A stretch of DNA of 64,000 nt, taken from the NCBI GenBank assembly GCA_020636075.1, contig JACJYO010000001.1:1103049-1167048 (forward strand), in the 5' to 3' direction. This document shows, piece after piece, positions 1-8,383 of this stretch; the first letter of the stretch is position 1, and each line of letters opens with the position of its first letter. The translations under genes were made by a program, and so were the position numbers. The DNA comes from Lewinellaceae bacterium (GTDB taxonomy: Bacteria; Bacteroidota; Bacteroidia; Chitinophagales; Saprospiraceae). The notes under the pieces were generated by a model. It saw nothing but the letters and a program-made list of their open reading frames with translations, did no database searches and had not been told where the DNA came from.

Positions 1-2
1 AA

Positions 3-1253
3 GGCGACAGTTTGTTTGCCGGCGGTTCCAGCGGTTTCTTTAAAAGCTATGACTTGGCCGCTACCTGGTTTACAGGCAATCTGGGTTGGGAGCAAATTGG
101 ATTGAGCTATTCGCCGTTCTATTCACCACAGTTGATCACGTTTCACAAAGACAAGTTGTTTTTATCCACATCGGATGGACTTTTTTCCACGGAAAATGAG
201 GGCTTGGAATGGCAGCTGCATTTCAACGACAATGGGTTGTTTTCGCAAATGTTTACCACCGGCGATACGATACTGTTCACCGGCCATGGCGGCTTACGCT
301 CTTTTGACGACGGCCTCTCCTGGGAATACCTTATACCGGATAGTTTTAGTACCAACCCGCTCGCTGGAAGCCGGATATTTGCGCAGGCTGGCAATTATTT
401 GTTTGCAACGTCCTGGTTCGATCAGTATTTATTCCGTTCACCGAACTGGGGAGAAACCTGGCAACCACTTTCCACCTCGTTCTTTTTTATTGATTACATA
501 GCCGCTACAGGAAACAAACTTTTTTTAGGAACATACGATGGTGTTTGGCAAACGACCAACTACGGCAACACTTTCAGCCAGACCAATACCGGCTTAGGGA
601 ACAATCCGTATATCGATGGTCTTTGGAGTACTGGAAATGATCTGTTTACCGAGTCAAATGATCAATTGTACCGCTTGTCCGGCACACAATGGAAGCCTGC
701 AAGCAGCGGCTTATACGACGAGTTCGGGAATCTCCCTTATATTTTGAACATTATCGGTTCGGGCAATCTGAAAGTACTTACGGGTTTTAGTTCTTCCAGC
801 ACAGCGCCTTATATATTTATTTCCCAAAACAATGGGCAAAGTTGGGAAGGGAATTTAGCGGAAACCCTGCCTGCATCCTATGAACTTCTGACAACCCTAA
901 AGAATAACTCCATTTACGCAACGGGTGTGGAAAAGAGCAGTTCGGATCTGTATATCTGGAAACGCGAATTAACAGTACATACCGGCATGCCGAACCTGCA
1001 AAAACCGGCATTCAAACTGACCCCTAACCCAACCCGGGGAGACAGTTGGCTGCATCTCGAACACTTGCCAGAAAGCCGAACGTGCCAGGTAGCGTTGTAC
1101 GACGCTTTGGGTAGGCTTCAGTGGGAAAGTGGCACCTTTTCCGGTACGCAGTTGCAGCTGCCTGTAAGCGGTTTCACGCCGGGCGTTTATACTGTGGTAC
1201 TCAAAACTGCCCAGGGCATTGTTGGGCAAAAACGGTTAGTCGTGCAGGAGTGA
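3..1253 (+). CDS. Exported BNR/sialidase-like repeat protein with T9SS sorting domain (5' partial)
   Basis: The reading frame is open to the left edge, so the start and signal peptide lie outside the window; the apparent TTG start at 12 is not credible. The visible 413 residues contain repeated 'SxDxGxSW'-like pieces (DDGLSWEYL, NWGETWQPL, NNGQSWEGN), typical of BNR/sortilin-type beta-propeller blades. The last ~75 residues have the T9SS type A pattern: a PNP-containing start (KLTPNPTRG), a central 'LYDALGRLQ' strand and a final strand ending in KRLVVQE. Such proteins cross the outer membrane by the type IX system and are attached to the surface or released. No substrate can be inferred. It is convergent with paaZ, only 11 bases away. 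Confidence 0.8.
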   Translation, partial: GDSLFAGGSSGFFKSYDLAATWFTGNLGWEQIGLSYSPFYSPQLITFHKDKLFLSTSDGLFSTENEGLEWQLHFNDNGLFSQMFTTGDTILFTGHGGLRSFDDGLSWEYLIPDSFSTNPLAGSRIFAQAGNYLFATSWFDQYLFRSPNWGETWQPLSTSFFFIDYIAATGNKLFLGTYDGVWQTTNYGNTFSQTNTGLGNNPYIDGLWSTGNDLFTESNDQLYRLSGTQWKPASSGLYDEFGNLPYILNIIGSGNLKVLTGFSSSSTAPYIFISQNNGQSWEGNLAETLPASYELLTTLKNNSIYATGVEKSSSDLYIWKRELTVHTGMPNLQKPAFKLTPNPTRGDSWLHLEHLPESRTCQVALYDALGRLQWESGTFSGTQLQLPVSGFTPGVYTVVLKTAQGIVGQKRLVVQE

Positions 1254-1264
1254 GCCATGTACGG

Positions 1265-3316
1265 TTACTTCTTGCGCACCATCGTCAATATCGTAGCGAT
1301 CGCCACGGTTTCTCCCGTTTCGTCGTACACATCTACCAGCCACTTGACGATGCCGCGCGGGATGGCGGCGACGCCTTCTTTCTCCGGATCGTGTTCCTGC
1401 TCAATTTTTTCCTTCACCGTCAGTTTCACGCCGATGGTCATGCCTGGGTAAACCGGTTTGGTGAAGCGGCACTCGTCGAGGCCGTAGTTGAGCAGGACAG
1501 GGCCTTTTTTGGCGTCGACAAAGAGTCCGGCGGCTTTCGACAGCACGAAGTAGCCATGCGCTACCCTACCCGTGAACGGCGTGTCGGCAAGTGCCGTGGC
1601 GTCCATATGGGCGTAAAAATTGTCACCGCTGACGTTGGCGAAGTTGTGGATATCCGATTCGCTGACCGTGTGTTTGGCCGTGATCAGGGTTTCACCGACA
1701 AACAAGTCATCGAAGTGTTTTTTGAACGGGTGTACCGGGATTTCGGTTTGTTTGGCGCCGGGTTGGAACTGGTTCGTCACATTGGTAATGTCGGTCGGGT
1801 GGCCCTGGATAGCCGTACGCTGCATGTAGTGAAACACGCCACGCATGCCGCCCATTTCCTCACCGCCGCCGGCGTGACCCGGACCACCGTGCACGAGCAG
1901 GGGCATGGGCGAGCCATGGCCGGTGCTTTCCTTGGCGGAGTCACGGTTGAGCATGAGGATACGGCCGTGCCAGACGGCGGCGTTGAGCACGTATTCGCGC
2001 TGGATCGTGCGGTCGTAGGTGCAGATGGTGCTGACGAGCGAGCCTTTTCCCAGTTGTGAAATTTCGATGGCTTCTTCCAGGTTTTTATACGGCATGAGCG
2101 TGCTCACCGGGCCGAAGCATTCTGTTTCATGGCTGAGCGTCTGCTGCAAGGGATTTTCGTTGCGCAGCAAAATTGGCGGCAAAAAGGCGCCTTTTTCACG
2201 GTTGGCGCCTACCACCTCAAATTGCTCGGGGTCGCCGGCAACCACCGGGCTTTGTTTTGCCAGAATGGCCAGTTTTTCGCGTACGCGGTCCAACTGCGTC
2301 CGGTTGATCAGCGCGCCCATGCGCACGCCTTCGACGGAAGGATCGCCCACCGCCGTTTTTTTCAGTGCAACAGCGAGTGCAGCCTGCACCTCATCGAGGA
2401 GTTTTTCCGGTACGATGATGCGGCGGACAGCGGTGCATTTCTGACCGGCCTTGGTCACCATTTCACGACGCACTTCTTTGATAAACAAGTCAAACTCCGG
2501 CGTGCCGGGCACCGCGTCTTCGCCGAGAATGGCGGCGTTGAGCGAATCGGCTTCCATGGTAAACGGCACGGAATGTTCGATCAGCGCGGGGTGGGCGCGC
2601 AGTTTTTTCCCGGTAGCGGCGCTGCCTGTGAAGGTCACCACATCCTGGGACTGCACGGAGTCGAGTATGCCGCGCCCCTGCCCGACGAGCAATTGAAGGG
2701 CGCCCTCCGGCAAAATACCCGACGCAACAATATCGCGCACCATCACCTCGGTCAGGTAGGAAGTTTGTTCGCTGGCTTTGACCACCGCCGGAACCCCGGC
2801 GAGCAGGTTGACCGCGATTTTTTCCAACATACCCCAGATCGGGAAATTGAAGGCGTTGATGTGCACCGCCACACCCCGCTTTGGCACCAGAATGTGATGC
2901 CCGGTAAAAGTATTTTCTTTGGAAAGGCGCACCGTTTCGCCCTCCACATGGAAGGGCTCGTCGGGAAAGCGGCGGCGCAAGCTGCTGTAGGCAAACAAGT
3001 TGCCGATGCCGCCTTCGATATCTACCCAGGAATCGCCGCGGGTAGCACCAGTCCAGTGGCTGACGGCGTAGTATTTTTCCTTGCGTTCCAGCAGGTAAAA
3101 TGCCAGCGCTTTGAGCATACGGCCGCGCTCCGGGAACGTCATTTTGCGCAGGGGCGGGCTGCCGGTTTTGCGGCCGTATTCAAGTATTTTGGCAAAATCG
3201 AGGCCGGCATCGGAAGCCGTTGAAATGATTTCACCGGTGTAGGCGTTGAATTGAGGTGTGCCCTCGCCGTCGCCGGCAATCCATTTCCCAAGAATATAGT
3301 TTTGTATTTTTTGCAT
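1265..3316 (-). CDS. paaZ: Bifunctional aldehyde dehydrogenase / enoyl-CoA hydratase, PaaZ-type
   Basis: A 683-residue protein matching the usual PaaZ length. Residues 1-~520 form an aldehyde dehydrogenase: Glu255 (MEADSLN) and catalytic Cys294 (GQKCTAVRR) fall within one residue of the E. coli PaaZ positions. Residues ~530-683 are a MaoC/hotdog hydratase with GDNFYAH (Asp565, His570). In E. coli the enzyme opens the oxepin-CoA ring and oxidises the resulting semialdehyde in phenylacetate breakdown. The ATG at 3316 is preferred because the frame upstream of it is repeat-derived (residues like LLTSNLPTRN). No other paa gene is nearby, so the partners are elsewhere or the protein serves another acyl-CoA aldehyde route. 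A TACTTTTG promoter element lies about 50 bases upstream. Confidence 0.9.
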   Translation of the reverse strand: MQKIQNYILGKWIAGDGEGTPQFNAYTGEIISTASDAGLDFAKILEYGRKTGSPPLRKMTFPERGRMLKALAFYLLERKEKYYAVSHWTGATRGDSWVDIEGGIGNLFAYSSLRRRFPDEPFHVEGETVRLSKENTFTGHHILVPKRGVAVHINAFNFPIWGMLEKIAVNLLAGVPAVVKASEQTSYLTEVMVRDIVASGILPEGALQLLVGQGRGILDSVQSQDVVTFTGSAATGKKLRAHPALIEHSVPFTMEADSLNAAILGEDAVPGTPEFDLFIKEVRREMVTKAGQKCTAVRRIIVPEKLLDEVQAALAVALKKTAVGDPSVEGVRMGALINRTQLDRVREKLAILAKQSPVVAGDPEQFEVVGANREKGAFLPPILLRNENPLQQTLSHETECFGPVSTLMPYKNLEEAIEISQLGKGSLVSTICTYDRTIQREYVLNAAVWHGRILMLNRDSAKESTGHGSPMPLLVHGGPGHAGGGEEMGGMRGVFHYMQRTAIQGHPTDITNVTNQFQPGAKQTEIPVHPFKKHFDDLFVGETLITAKHTVSESDIHNFANVSGDNFYAHMDATALADTPFTGRVAHGYFVLSKAAGLFVDAKKGPVLLNYGLDECRFTKPVYPGMTIGVKLTVKEKIEQEHDPEKEGVAAIPRGIVKWLVDVYDETGETVAIATILTMVRKK

Positions 3317-3333
3317 GTTAATTTTTGGGTTTC

Positions 3334-3361
3334 TGGTTGGAAGGTTACTTGTTAGAAGGTT
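3334..3361. repeat. Copy of a dispersed GGTTACT-GTTAGAAGGTT repeat
   Basis: The segment reads like two imperfect units of 'ggttggaaggttact' and 'tgttagaaggtt'. It closely resembles the arms of the inverted repeat between atpD and atpC at 28392-28467. It lies in the paaZ 5' region and explains the spurious N-terminal extension of that frame. Confidence 0.55.
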
Positions 3362-3364
3362 GCG

Positions 3365-3372
3365 CAAAAGTA
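3365..3372 (-). promoter_or_regulatory. Bacteroidota -7 promoter element for paaZ
   Basis: Read on the minus strand this is TACTTTTG, an exact match to TAnnTTTG, about 50 bases before the paaZ start. A clear -33 TTG at standard spacing was not identified, so this is a motif call only. Confidence 0.4.
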
Positions 3373-3392
3373 TAGATTTCGGGCGGAGAGCC

Positions 3393-3434
3393 GGGTTTTA
3401 TTGAAGTCAAGTTGTGGGGTTTTATTGAAGTCAA
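3393..3434. repeat. 18-bp direct repeat, two copies, with intergenic region 3368-3698
   Basis: The word gggttttattgaagtcaa occurs at 3393-3410 and again at 3417-3434, giving a 24-bp period. It sits in the gap between the paaZ promoter and the ECF sigma gene. The rest of 3435-3698 shows no convincing gene and probably holds the sigma-operon promoter. Confidence 0.6.
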
Positions 3435-3698
3435 AAGTCAAAATGTAAACGTTCAACGTCAAAAGGAAGATTCGCGGAATGGCAACCACGGCGCGTTTCT
3501 TCAACGGTGCTTTAGATTGCCAGGTTGCTTTTCGTCCAATCGCCCGGGGTAAAATATGTGGGATGTTGTAGGGGCGACCCGGTAAATATTGATTTTGAAA
3601 GTAGTTTTATACCTAACCCCGCGACCAAGTTTCAAAAAAAACAAACACCCATGCAGCAATTTGAACCAATCCGGCACCATCCTTAAAAACGCCATCCA

Positions 3699-4244
3699 AT
3701 GCACCATCCTCCATTGAAACAATTAATCAAAGCCTGCAAACGCGGCGACAGTCGGGCGCAACAACAATTATTTGAAGCGCACCAAACGCGCTTGTTCGGC
3801 ATTTGCCTGCGGTATGCCCGCGACCGCCCCGAAGCGCAGGATATGCTGCAGGAAGCCTTTCTGGCTATTTTCCGCGACCTCAACCAATTCACCGGGTCAG
3901 GAAGTTTTGAAGGCTGGACGCACCGGGTGACCGTCCGCAGCGCACTGCAATGCCTGCGCCGGAAAAACCCCTTGCGCTTTGCGGAAGACTTCTCCGAATT
4001 GCCTGCTGAAAACTGGCATGTACGCCCCGATGCTGAAATGAACAGCGCGGCGATTCTGCAAATGGTCCAGCAATTGCCGGATGGATACCGGACAGTATTT
4101 AACCTGCACTGCGTGGAAGGGTACTCGTATACTGAAATTTCAATGGAATTGGGCGTCACCGAAAGCGCCGTGCGTTCGCAGTATGCCCGGGCTTGTAAGC
4201 AATTGCGCGTTTTGCTCGAAAAATTTTTAATTACTACCGTCTAG
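3699..4244 (+). CDS. RNA polymerase ECF sigma factor
   Basis: 181 residues. Sigma region 2 spans about residues 24-92, with the core-binding helix EAQDMLQEAFLAIFRDL and the -10 recognition helix around FEGWTHRVTVRSALQCL. Region 4 spans about 120-172, with the helix-turn-helix YTEISMELGVTESAVRSQ. The length and lack of extra domains fit a plain extracytoplasmic-function sigma factor of the Bacteroidota type. The next gene starts 47 bases downstream and encodes a single-pass membrane protein whose cytoplasmic N-terminus resembles anti-sigma factors, so the two probably act as a signalling pair. No FecR/TonB receptor is adjacent, so an iron-starvation role is not supported. Confidence 0.9.
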   Translation: MHHPPLKQLIKACKRGDSRAQQQLFEAHQTRLFGICLRYARDRPEAQDMLQEAFLAIFRDLNQFTGSGSFEGWTHRVTVRSALQCLRRKNPLRFAEDFSELPAENWHVRPDAEMNSAAILQMVQQLPDGYRTVFNLHCVEGYSYTEISMELGVTESAVRSQYARACKQLRVLLEKFLITTV

Positions 4245-4291
4245 AAACTCACCCCACAGGGATTTATCACGCACTATGAACACTTTTTACA

Positions 4292-6349
4292 ATGAAAGAT
4301 AAAGCATCCGATAAAAACAACCTGGAGCACTTGCTCCGGAACAAACTGGAGAGCATCCGGGAACAACCCGACTCCGGCACCTGGGAGAAAATCGCCACCC
4401 AACAAGCCCCAAAAAACACCTGGCTAAAAATCCGGCACTATGGCCTGTACGCACTGCCTGTAGTCCTGCTTTTGCTTGCCGGATTTGGTTGGTGGCAGTT
4501 TAATCATTCTCCTGAGCAACCAACACAGGTACCTGACAAAATTGCGCCTGTACCGACACAACCATCGGAGCCGCCGGTACCGGTGGCTACACTCGATCAA
4601 CCGGCCCCGGAGCCGGCGTCAAACCAATCATCGTACTCCGTTCCAGCCAGCGTCCAGCGGCTCAACACCGTACCGGCATCCACCGTACGATTTGAGGCTA
4701 AATCCGGACTGGACTATGAAAGTCCGATCACCGGCACCCGGGTCCATATTCCGGCCAACGTCCTGGTTAACAGCAAAGGGCAACCCGCACAGGGAACTGC
4801 CGAACTGATGATCCGGGAGTACCGCGACATTGCCGACTTTTTGGCCTCCGGCATTCCCATGCACTATGCCGACGGGCGGGGCGATTTTTTCTTCAACTCC
4901 GGTGGCATGTTTGAAGTTCGGGTCAGCCAATTGGGCGAAATGCTCAGCGTGGCTCCGGGCATGAGCTTCGACGTCGAGTTCACGGCAACCGGCGCCCTGG
5001 AAAATGCCAGCCTGTACTATTTTGATGAACAAACCGGCGCCTGGCGCTACCAGCCCGATCCGGCGTTCGACAGTCCCCGGCTTTCCAGCGCACGCATGCC
5101 CAACGGCCCACCTGTAGTTGCCGAGGCGGTTGCCGTTCGGAACAATCGCCAGAATAATGACCAACCCTGCTTGCCGCTTATGCCGGAGCTACCCGTCACT
5201 GCTGATCCCGGTGTTTGGGTAAGTGCAGGTGTTCGGACAGGTCATGATCTGGCTACGCAAAAAATGAAGATGCCGGCGTGGTTTCGGCAAAATCCGAACC
5301 TGACCAGCGAAGCGCTGTTGAACGGTACGGAGCGTGGCATGGTGCGCATTGTGCGGAATCAGGACCTGGGCGAACTGTTTTTTCCGGAGGACATGAACAA
5401 CTTTTTCACCGAATTAAAAGCATTCAAAGACTGCTATTTTATCCGGAGTACCGACTCCGTCAGCAGCACCCTGGGCCCGGCGCAGATACCGGATATTTAC
5501 TGGGATCGTGTTACTGTGCGGCAGGAACTGGGCAACGAAGTGTGGATTTCCCTGTACAGCGACACTGAAGGTCTGGTGCAATTTTATGCCAACCTAACCG
5601 CCAGCATTGGGAACAAGCAATTCGAAGCCGATAAAGTAATGGCCGAATACCGGCGCCTGCGCGATCAACGGTTGAAAGACTTTGAGGCTACAGTCAACAG
5701 CCTGCACCAGTTTTTGGCTACGGCAGCAATGTTCCAAACAGAGCCTGAATGGTGTATGTCGTACCCGGAATGGATCGCCTATTTCGACGCCCAACTCCCC
5801 ATGATGGCCAAACGCTATGCAGCACTGGTGCAAACCGGGCTGGATCGCGATCAGGTGCTGGCGCAGAATGCCTGGAACAAGTGGCGCACACGAGCACGGA
5901 ATATGTACCTGGACAGGGCGGAAGCCGCACAAAAATTTGCCAGGAACCCGGCAGGCGGTAAAGTCGAAGCCATGCGATACGCCTTAAAAGTCAGTCAGTT
6001 CGGCACTTACAACTGCGACCAGATATTTCGTTTGGGTGGCACGCCGGATTATATCTATGCGACCTACCAAACTGAAACCGGTGATCGGGTGTATGCTACT
6101 TCGGTTAGCGTATTGGAAAAAAATTCCCGGCTGTTTTTCACGCTGCCGGCAGCCGATAAGATGCTGCGCGTGCCGGGCCGCGCGCTCGATGTGGTTATCA
6201 CCGATAAAGAAGGCCGGCAGTACCACCTACCCGGTGATGTATATGCCCGGCTGGATTTAAAAAGCCGGCAGGTCAACAATTTTGTGGTAAAAGATATTAC
6301 CGAAAAAACCCGCTCCCCACGCGATTGGGCTAACTACCTGGACATGTAG
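4292..6349 (+). CDS. Single-pass membrane protein with large periplasmic domain; probable sigma partner
   Basis: 685 residues. Residues 1-45 are a short charged helical segment (LLRNKLESIREQPDSGTW) of the kind that starts Bacteroidota anti-sigma proteins. Residues ~50-70 form one membrane helix (YALPVVLLLLAGFGWW), followed by a Pro-rich linker to ~115. From ~130 comes the exported domain 'GTRVHIPANVLV...REYRDIADFLASGIPM', a family seen in many Bacteroidota exported proteins and ZU5-like in appearance. About 400 further periplasmic residues end in a beta-rich C-terminus. It lies directly downstream of the ECF sigma gene. A role as membrane-bound anti-sigma factor or sensor is inference from position and topology; no known anti-sigma domain was positively identified. 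Confidence 0.7.
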   Translation: MKDKASDKNNLEHLLRNKLESIREQPDSGTWEKIATQQAPKNTWLKIRHYGLYALPVVLLLLAGFGWWQFNHSPEQPTQVPDKIAPVPTQPSEPPVPVATLDQPAPEPASNQSSYSVPASVQRLNTVPASTVRFEAKSGLDYESPITGTRVHIPANVLVNSKGQPAQGTAELMIREYRDIADFLASGIPMHYADGRGDFFFNSGGMFEVRVSQLGEMLSVAPGMSFDVEFTATGALENASLYYFDEQTGAWRYQPDPAFDSPRLSSARMPNGPPVVAEAVAVRNNRQNNDQPCLPLMPELPVTADPGVWVSAGVRTGHDLATQKMKMPAWFRQNPNLTSEALLNGTERGMVRIVRNQDLGELFFPEDMNNFFTELKAFKDCYFIRSTDSVSSTLGPAQIPDIYWDRVTVRQELGNEVWISLYSDTEGLVQFYANLTASIGNKQFEADKVMAEYRRLRDQRLKDFEATVNSLHQFLATAAMFQTEPEWCMSYPEWIAYFDAQLPMMAKRYAALVQTGLDRDQVLAQNAWNKWRTRARNMYLDRAEAAQKFARNPAGGKVEAMRYALKVSQFGTYNCDQIFRLGGTPDYIYATYQTETGDRVYATSVSVLEKNSRLFFTLPAADKMLRVPGRALDVVITDKEGRQYHLPGDVYARLDLKSRQVNNFVVKDITEKTRSPRDWANYLDM

Positions 6350-6380
6350 AGTTCAGCACGCAACCTTCGTATTGGCTCCA

Positions 6381-6421
6381 AAAAAAGAGGCTGTCGACGC
6401 GCGACAGCCTCTTCCGTTTTT
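6381..6421. terminator. Bidirectional rho-independent terminator
   Basis: A perfect 11-bp stem (AGAGGCTGTCG at 6386-6396, CGACAGCCTCT at 6402-6412) with a 5-base loop. It is preceded by six A and followed by CCGTTTTT. It sits between the convergent sigma-partner gene and hemD and can end both transcripts. Confidence 0.85.
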
Positions 6422-6437
6422 ATGGAGTAAAAATATC

Positions 6438-7229
6438 CTACTTCGATGCGTTGGAAATTTTCAGATAATTCTCAAGTGCTACAGCGATAGACGGCGCTTC
6501 CGGGGTTCCGGCCTGAATGTTCACCGTCATACCGCTGTCGGTAACAGCTTTGTGCGCCGCTTTTCCGAATACGCAAATCCGGCGGTCTTCCTGCTTAAAA
6601 TCCGGGAATTGCTCAAACATCGAATTGATCTCCAGCGCGGAAAAGAACGCGATGATATCGTATTTGATGGCTTTCAGGTCGCTCAAGTCCGTATTGACCG
6701 TACGGTACATCACCGCTTCCTGGATCGGAATTTTCAGGTCGGTGAAAAACTTGGTAACATCCGGGTTGCCGGGATAACTGCAAGGCAGGAAGAATTTTTC
6801 TTCTTTGTTCCGGAGGACGTACGATTTGAGGTCGAAAATGGAGCGTGTGCCGTTGAATACTTTCCGTTTGCGGTAAACGATAAATTTCTGGAGGTAGTTG
6901 GCAACGGCCTCCGAAGAACAGAAGTATTTGGTGTCGTCCGACATTTTGATCCGCAGTTCACCGCAGAGGCGGAAAAAGTGATCGATTGAAGTCCGGCTGG
7001 TAAAAACAATAGCCGTAAAGTCATTTGGATAAACCCTGTTTTTGCGGTATTCCTTTTCCGTCAGGCCTTCCACCGAAACAAAGGGAACAAAGTCTATGCG
7101 CACATTGAAACGCTTTTCCAACTCATCGTACGCAGCACGTTGAGTCGGATTCGGGTTGGGTTGTGAGATGAGGATGTTCTGAACCTTGTTATAGGTTTCT
7201 TCCTGAACAGGTGCAATAGTTGCAGACAT
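6438..7229 (-). CDS. hemD: Uroporphyrinogen-III synthase family protein
   Basis: 263 residues with the two-lobed HemD layout: ILISQPNP at the start of the first lobe, TAIVFTSRTSIDHFF in the middle, and DIIAFFSALEINSMFEQFP with ICVFGKAAHKAVTDSGM near the end. HemD closes hydroxymethylbilane to uroporphyrinogen III in haem synthesis. HemD proteins diverge widely, but this version, followed or preceded by a DUF4271 gene, is a recognisable Bacteroidota arrangement. The DUF4271 gene lies 108 bases upstream on the same strand. No other hem gene is in the window. Confidence 0.85.
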   Translation of the reverse strand: MSATIAPVQEETYNKVQNILISQPNPNPTQRAAYDELEKRFNVRIDFVPFVSVEGLTEKEYRKNRVYPNDFTAIVFTSRTSIDHFFRLCGELRIKMSDDTKYFCSSEAVANYLQKFIVYRKRKVFNGTRSIFDLKSYVLRNKEEKFFLPCSYPGNPDVTKFFTDLKIPIQEAVMYRTVNTDLSDLKAIKYDIIAFFSALEINSMFEQFPDFKQEDRRICVFGKAAHKAVTDSGMTVNIQAGTPEAPSIAVALENYLKISNASK

Positions 7230-7337
7230 TCGGGAGCTGTGTTTTTTTGAAAAAATTTGTTTGGAATCCGATTACCAGCAAATGAAAATCAGCGTGTGAC
7301 CGTTGTGATTTTTCGAACTAACTTTCCGTAAGAATGA

Positions 7338-8264
7338 TCATTTGGAAGCCAGTATGGCTAGTTTGACCAAAATAATTACAGGAGCAATTTCGACGGTGCA
7401 AAGGTACAACAAAAAGTGGAAAAGGTTTCTGCTCAAAAATTTCTGCCCGATTGAAATAGCTCTTACCGTACGGTACAAGTAAAAAATAGTAGCCAGAGAT
7501 AAGGTCCAGTACACCATAAAATCAGCGTACCCCCGGGCAAAAGCCACTAAAAAATTGAATGGGACCAAAAAGAGTCCCAGCACGCAGTTGAAAATAATGA
7601 TCAGGAAATTGTAACGACGCACTGATTTCCCTACCGGGTACAGCCACTGCAATACACCCAACAGCAGGTGTTTGGATGAAAACAGCACACAAGAGAGCAA
7701 CATGCAAATCAGCAAAAAGCCCAGGTTATTGAACGCAGCCTGATTAAAATACCGGGCGATCAAAAAGATAAACGCCCCTGCATTGAGCAAAAAACTGATA
7801 TAAAGCAAGTAATAAGGCGTGCTCCCGGTAAACCCGGATGCTTCCTTTTGAGCGATAGAAAGCGCGTTATCACTCAAAAAGCCCCGCCAGGCTTTCACTA
7901 CGATACTGCGTTTTGAAGCAATGGCAAAGGACAAAAAGCCCAACAACGCAAGCAACACCCAAAACAGAAAACTATCGGATAAGGCATCGCCCTTGGGCAA
8001 TACTGCCAAGGGCTGAAAGGCCAGTTCAATACTTTCACTCATGCCGCGCGCTACCCCCGGCGTGCGGTGCGGTACTACGTTGAATGGGTTGGAACTAGAG
8101 TCGGACAAATCAGCCACCGGCGCAAATACCGCTGCGGCAGCGGCGCGCATGCGTTCAGGCAACCGGTGGGTTATATTGAACGGATTGGACGACAATTGCT
8201 GCCCGGCCAGCATGGCTGATGCCAGGAGAAAAAACCCTATGCCTGCAAACCGTAAATTGCGCAT
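7338..8264 (-). CDS. DUF4271 family integral membrane protein
   Basis: 308 residues. An N-terminal signal-like helix (FAGIGFFLLASAMLAG) is followed by a soluble stretch with two SNPFN motifs (SNPFNITHR and SNPFNVVPHR), then about seven membrane helices from residue ~100 to the end. This matches DUF4271, a Bacteroidota-specific family usually next to hemD. Its function is unknown. The start ATG at 8264 comes only four bases after a TACCTTTG promoter element, suggesting a transcript with almost no leader. It is divergent from purA. Confidence 0.8.
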   Translation of the reverse strand: MRNLRFAGIGFFLLASAMLAGQQLSSNPFNITHRLPERMRAAAAAVFAPVADLSDSSSNPFNVVPHRTPGVARGMSESIELAFQPLAVLPKGDALSDSFLFWVLLALLGFLSFAIASKRSIVVKAWRGFLSDNALSIAQKEASGFTGSTPYYLLYISFLLNAGAFIFLIARYFNQAAFNNLGFLLICMLLSCVLFSSKHLLLGVLQWLYPVGKSVRRYNFLIIIFNCVLGLFLVPFNFLVAFARGYADFMVYWTLSLATIFYLYRTVRAISIGQKFLSRNLFHFLLYLCTVEIAPVIILVKLAILASK

Positions 8265-8268
8265 GCGG

Positions 8269-8276
8269 CAAAGGTA
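8269..8276 (-). promoter_or_regulatory. -7 promoter element for the DUF4271 gene
   Basis: TACCTTTG on the minus strand, four bases before the ATG. If used, transcription would start at or within a few bases of the start codon. Confidence 0.4.
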
Positions 8277-8315
8277 AAGAAATGCTTGGCATACCCCATG
8301 CCGGATTTCTTTTCC

Positions 8316-8323
8316 TACCTTTG
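8316..8323 (+). promoter_or_regulatory. -7 promoter element for purA
   Basis: TACCTTTG on the plus strand, 60 bases before the purA ATG. It forms a divergent pair with the element at 8269-8276. Confidence 0.45.
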
Positions 8324-8383
8324 CCCGGTCCGTATTTTACAGACCGATCAACTAAACCACACACGGCATTACCGATTTACACC

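Noticed and set aside
1121..3223. Two long plus-strand frames (312 and 364 codons)
   Set aside because: Both are antisense to paaZ, whose active sites and length are intact.
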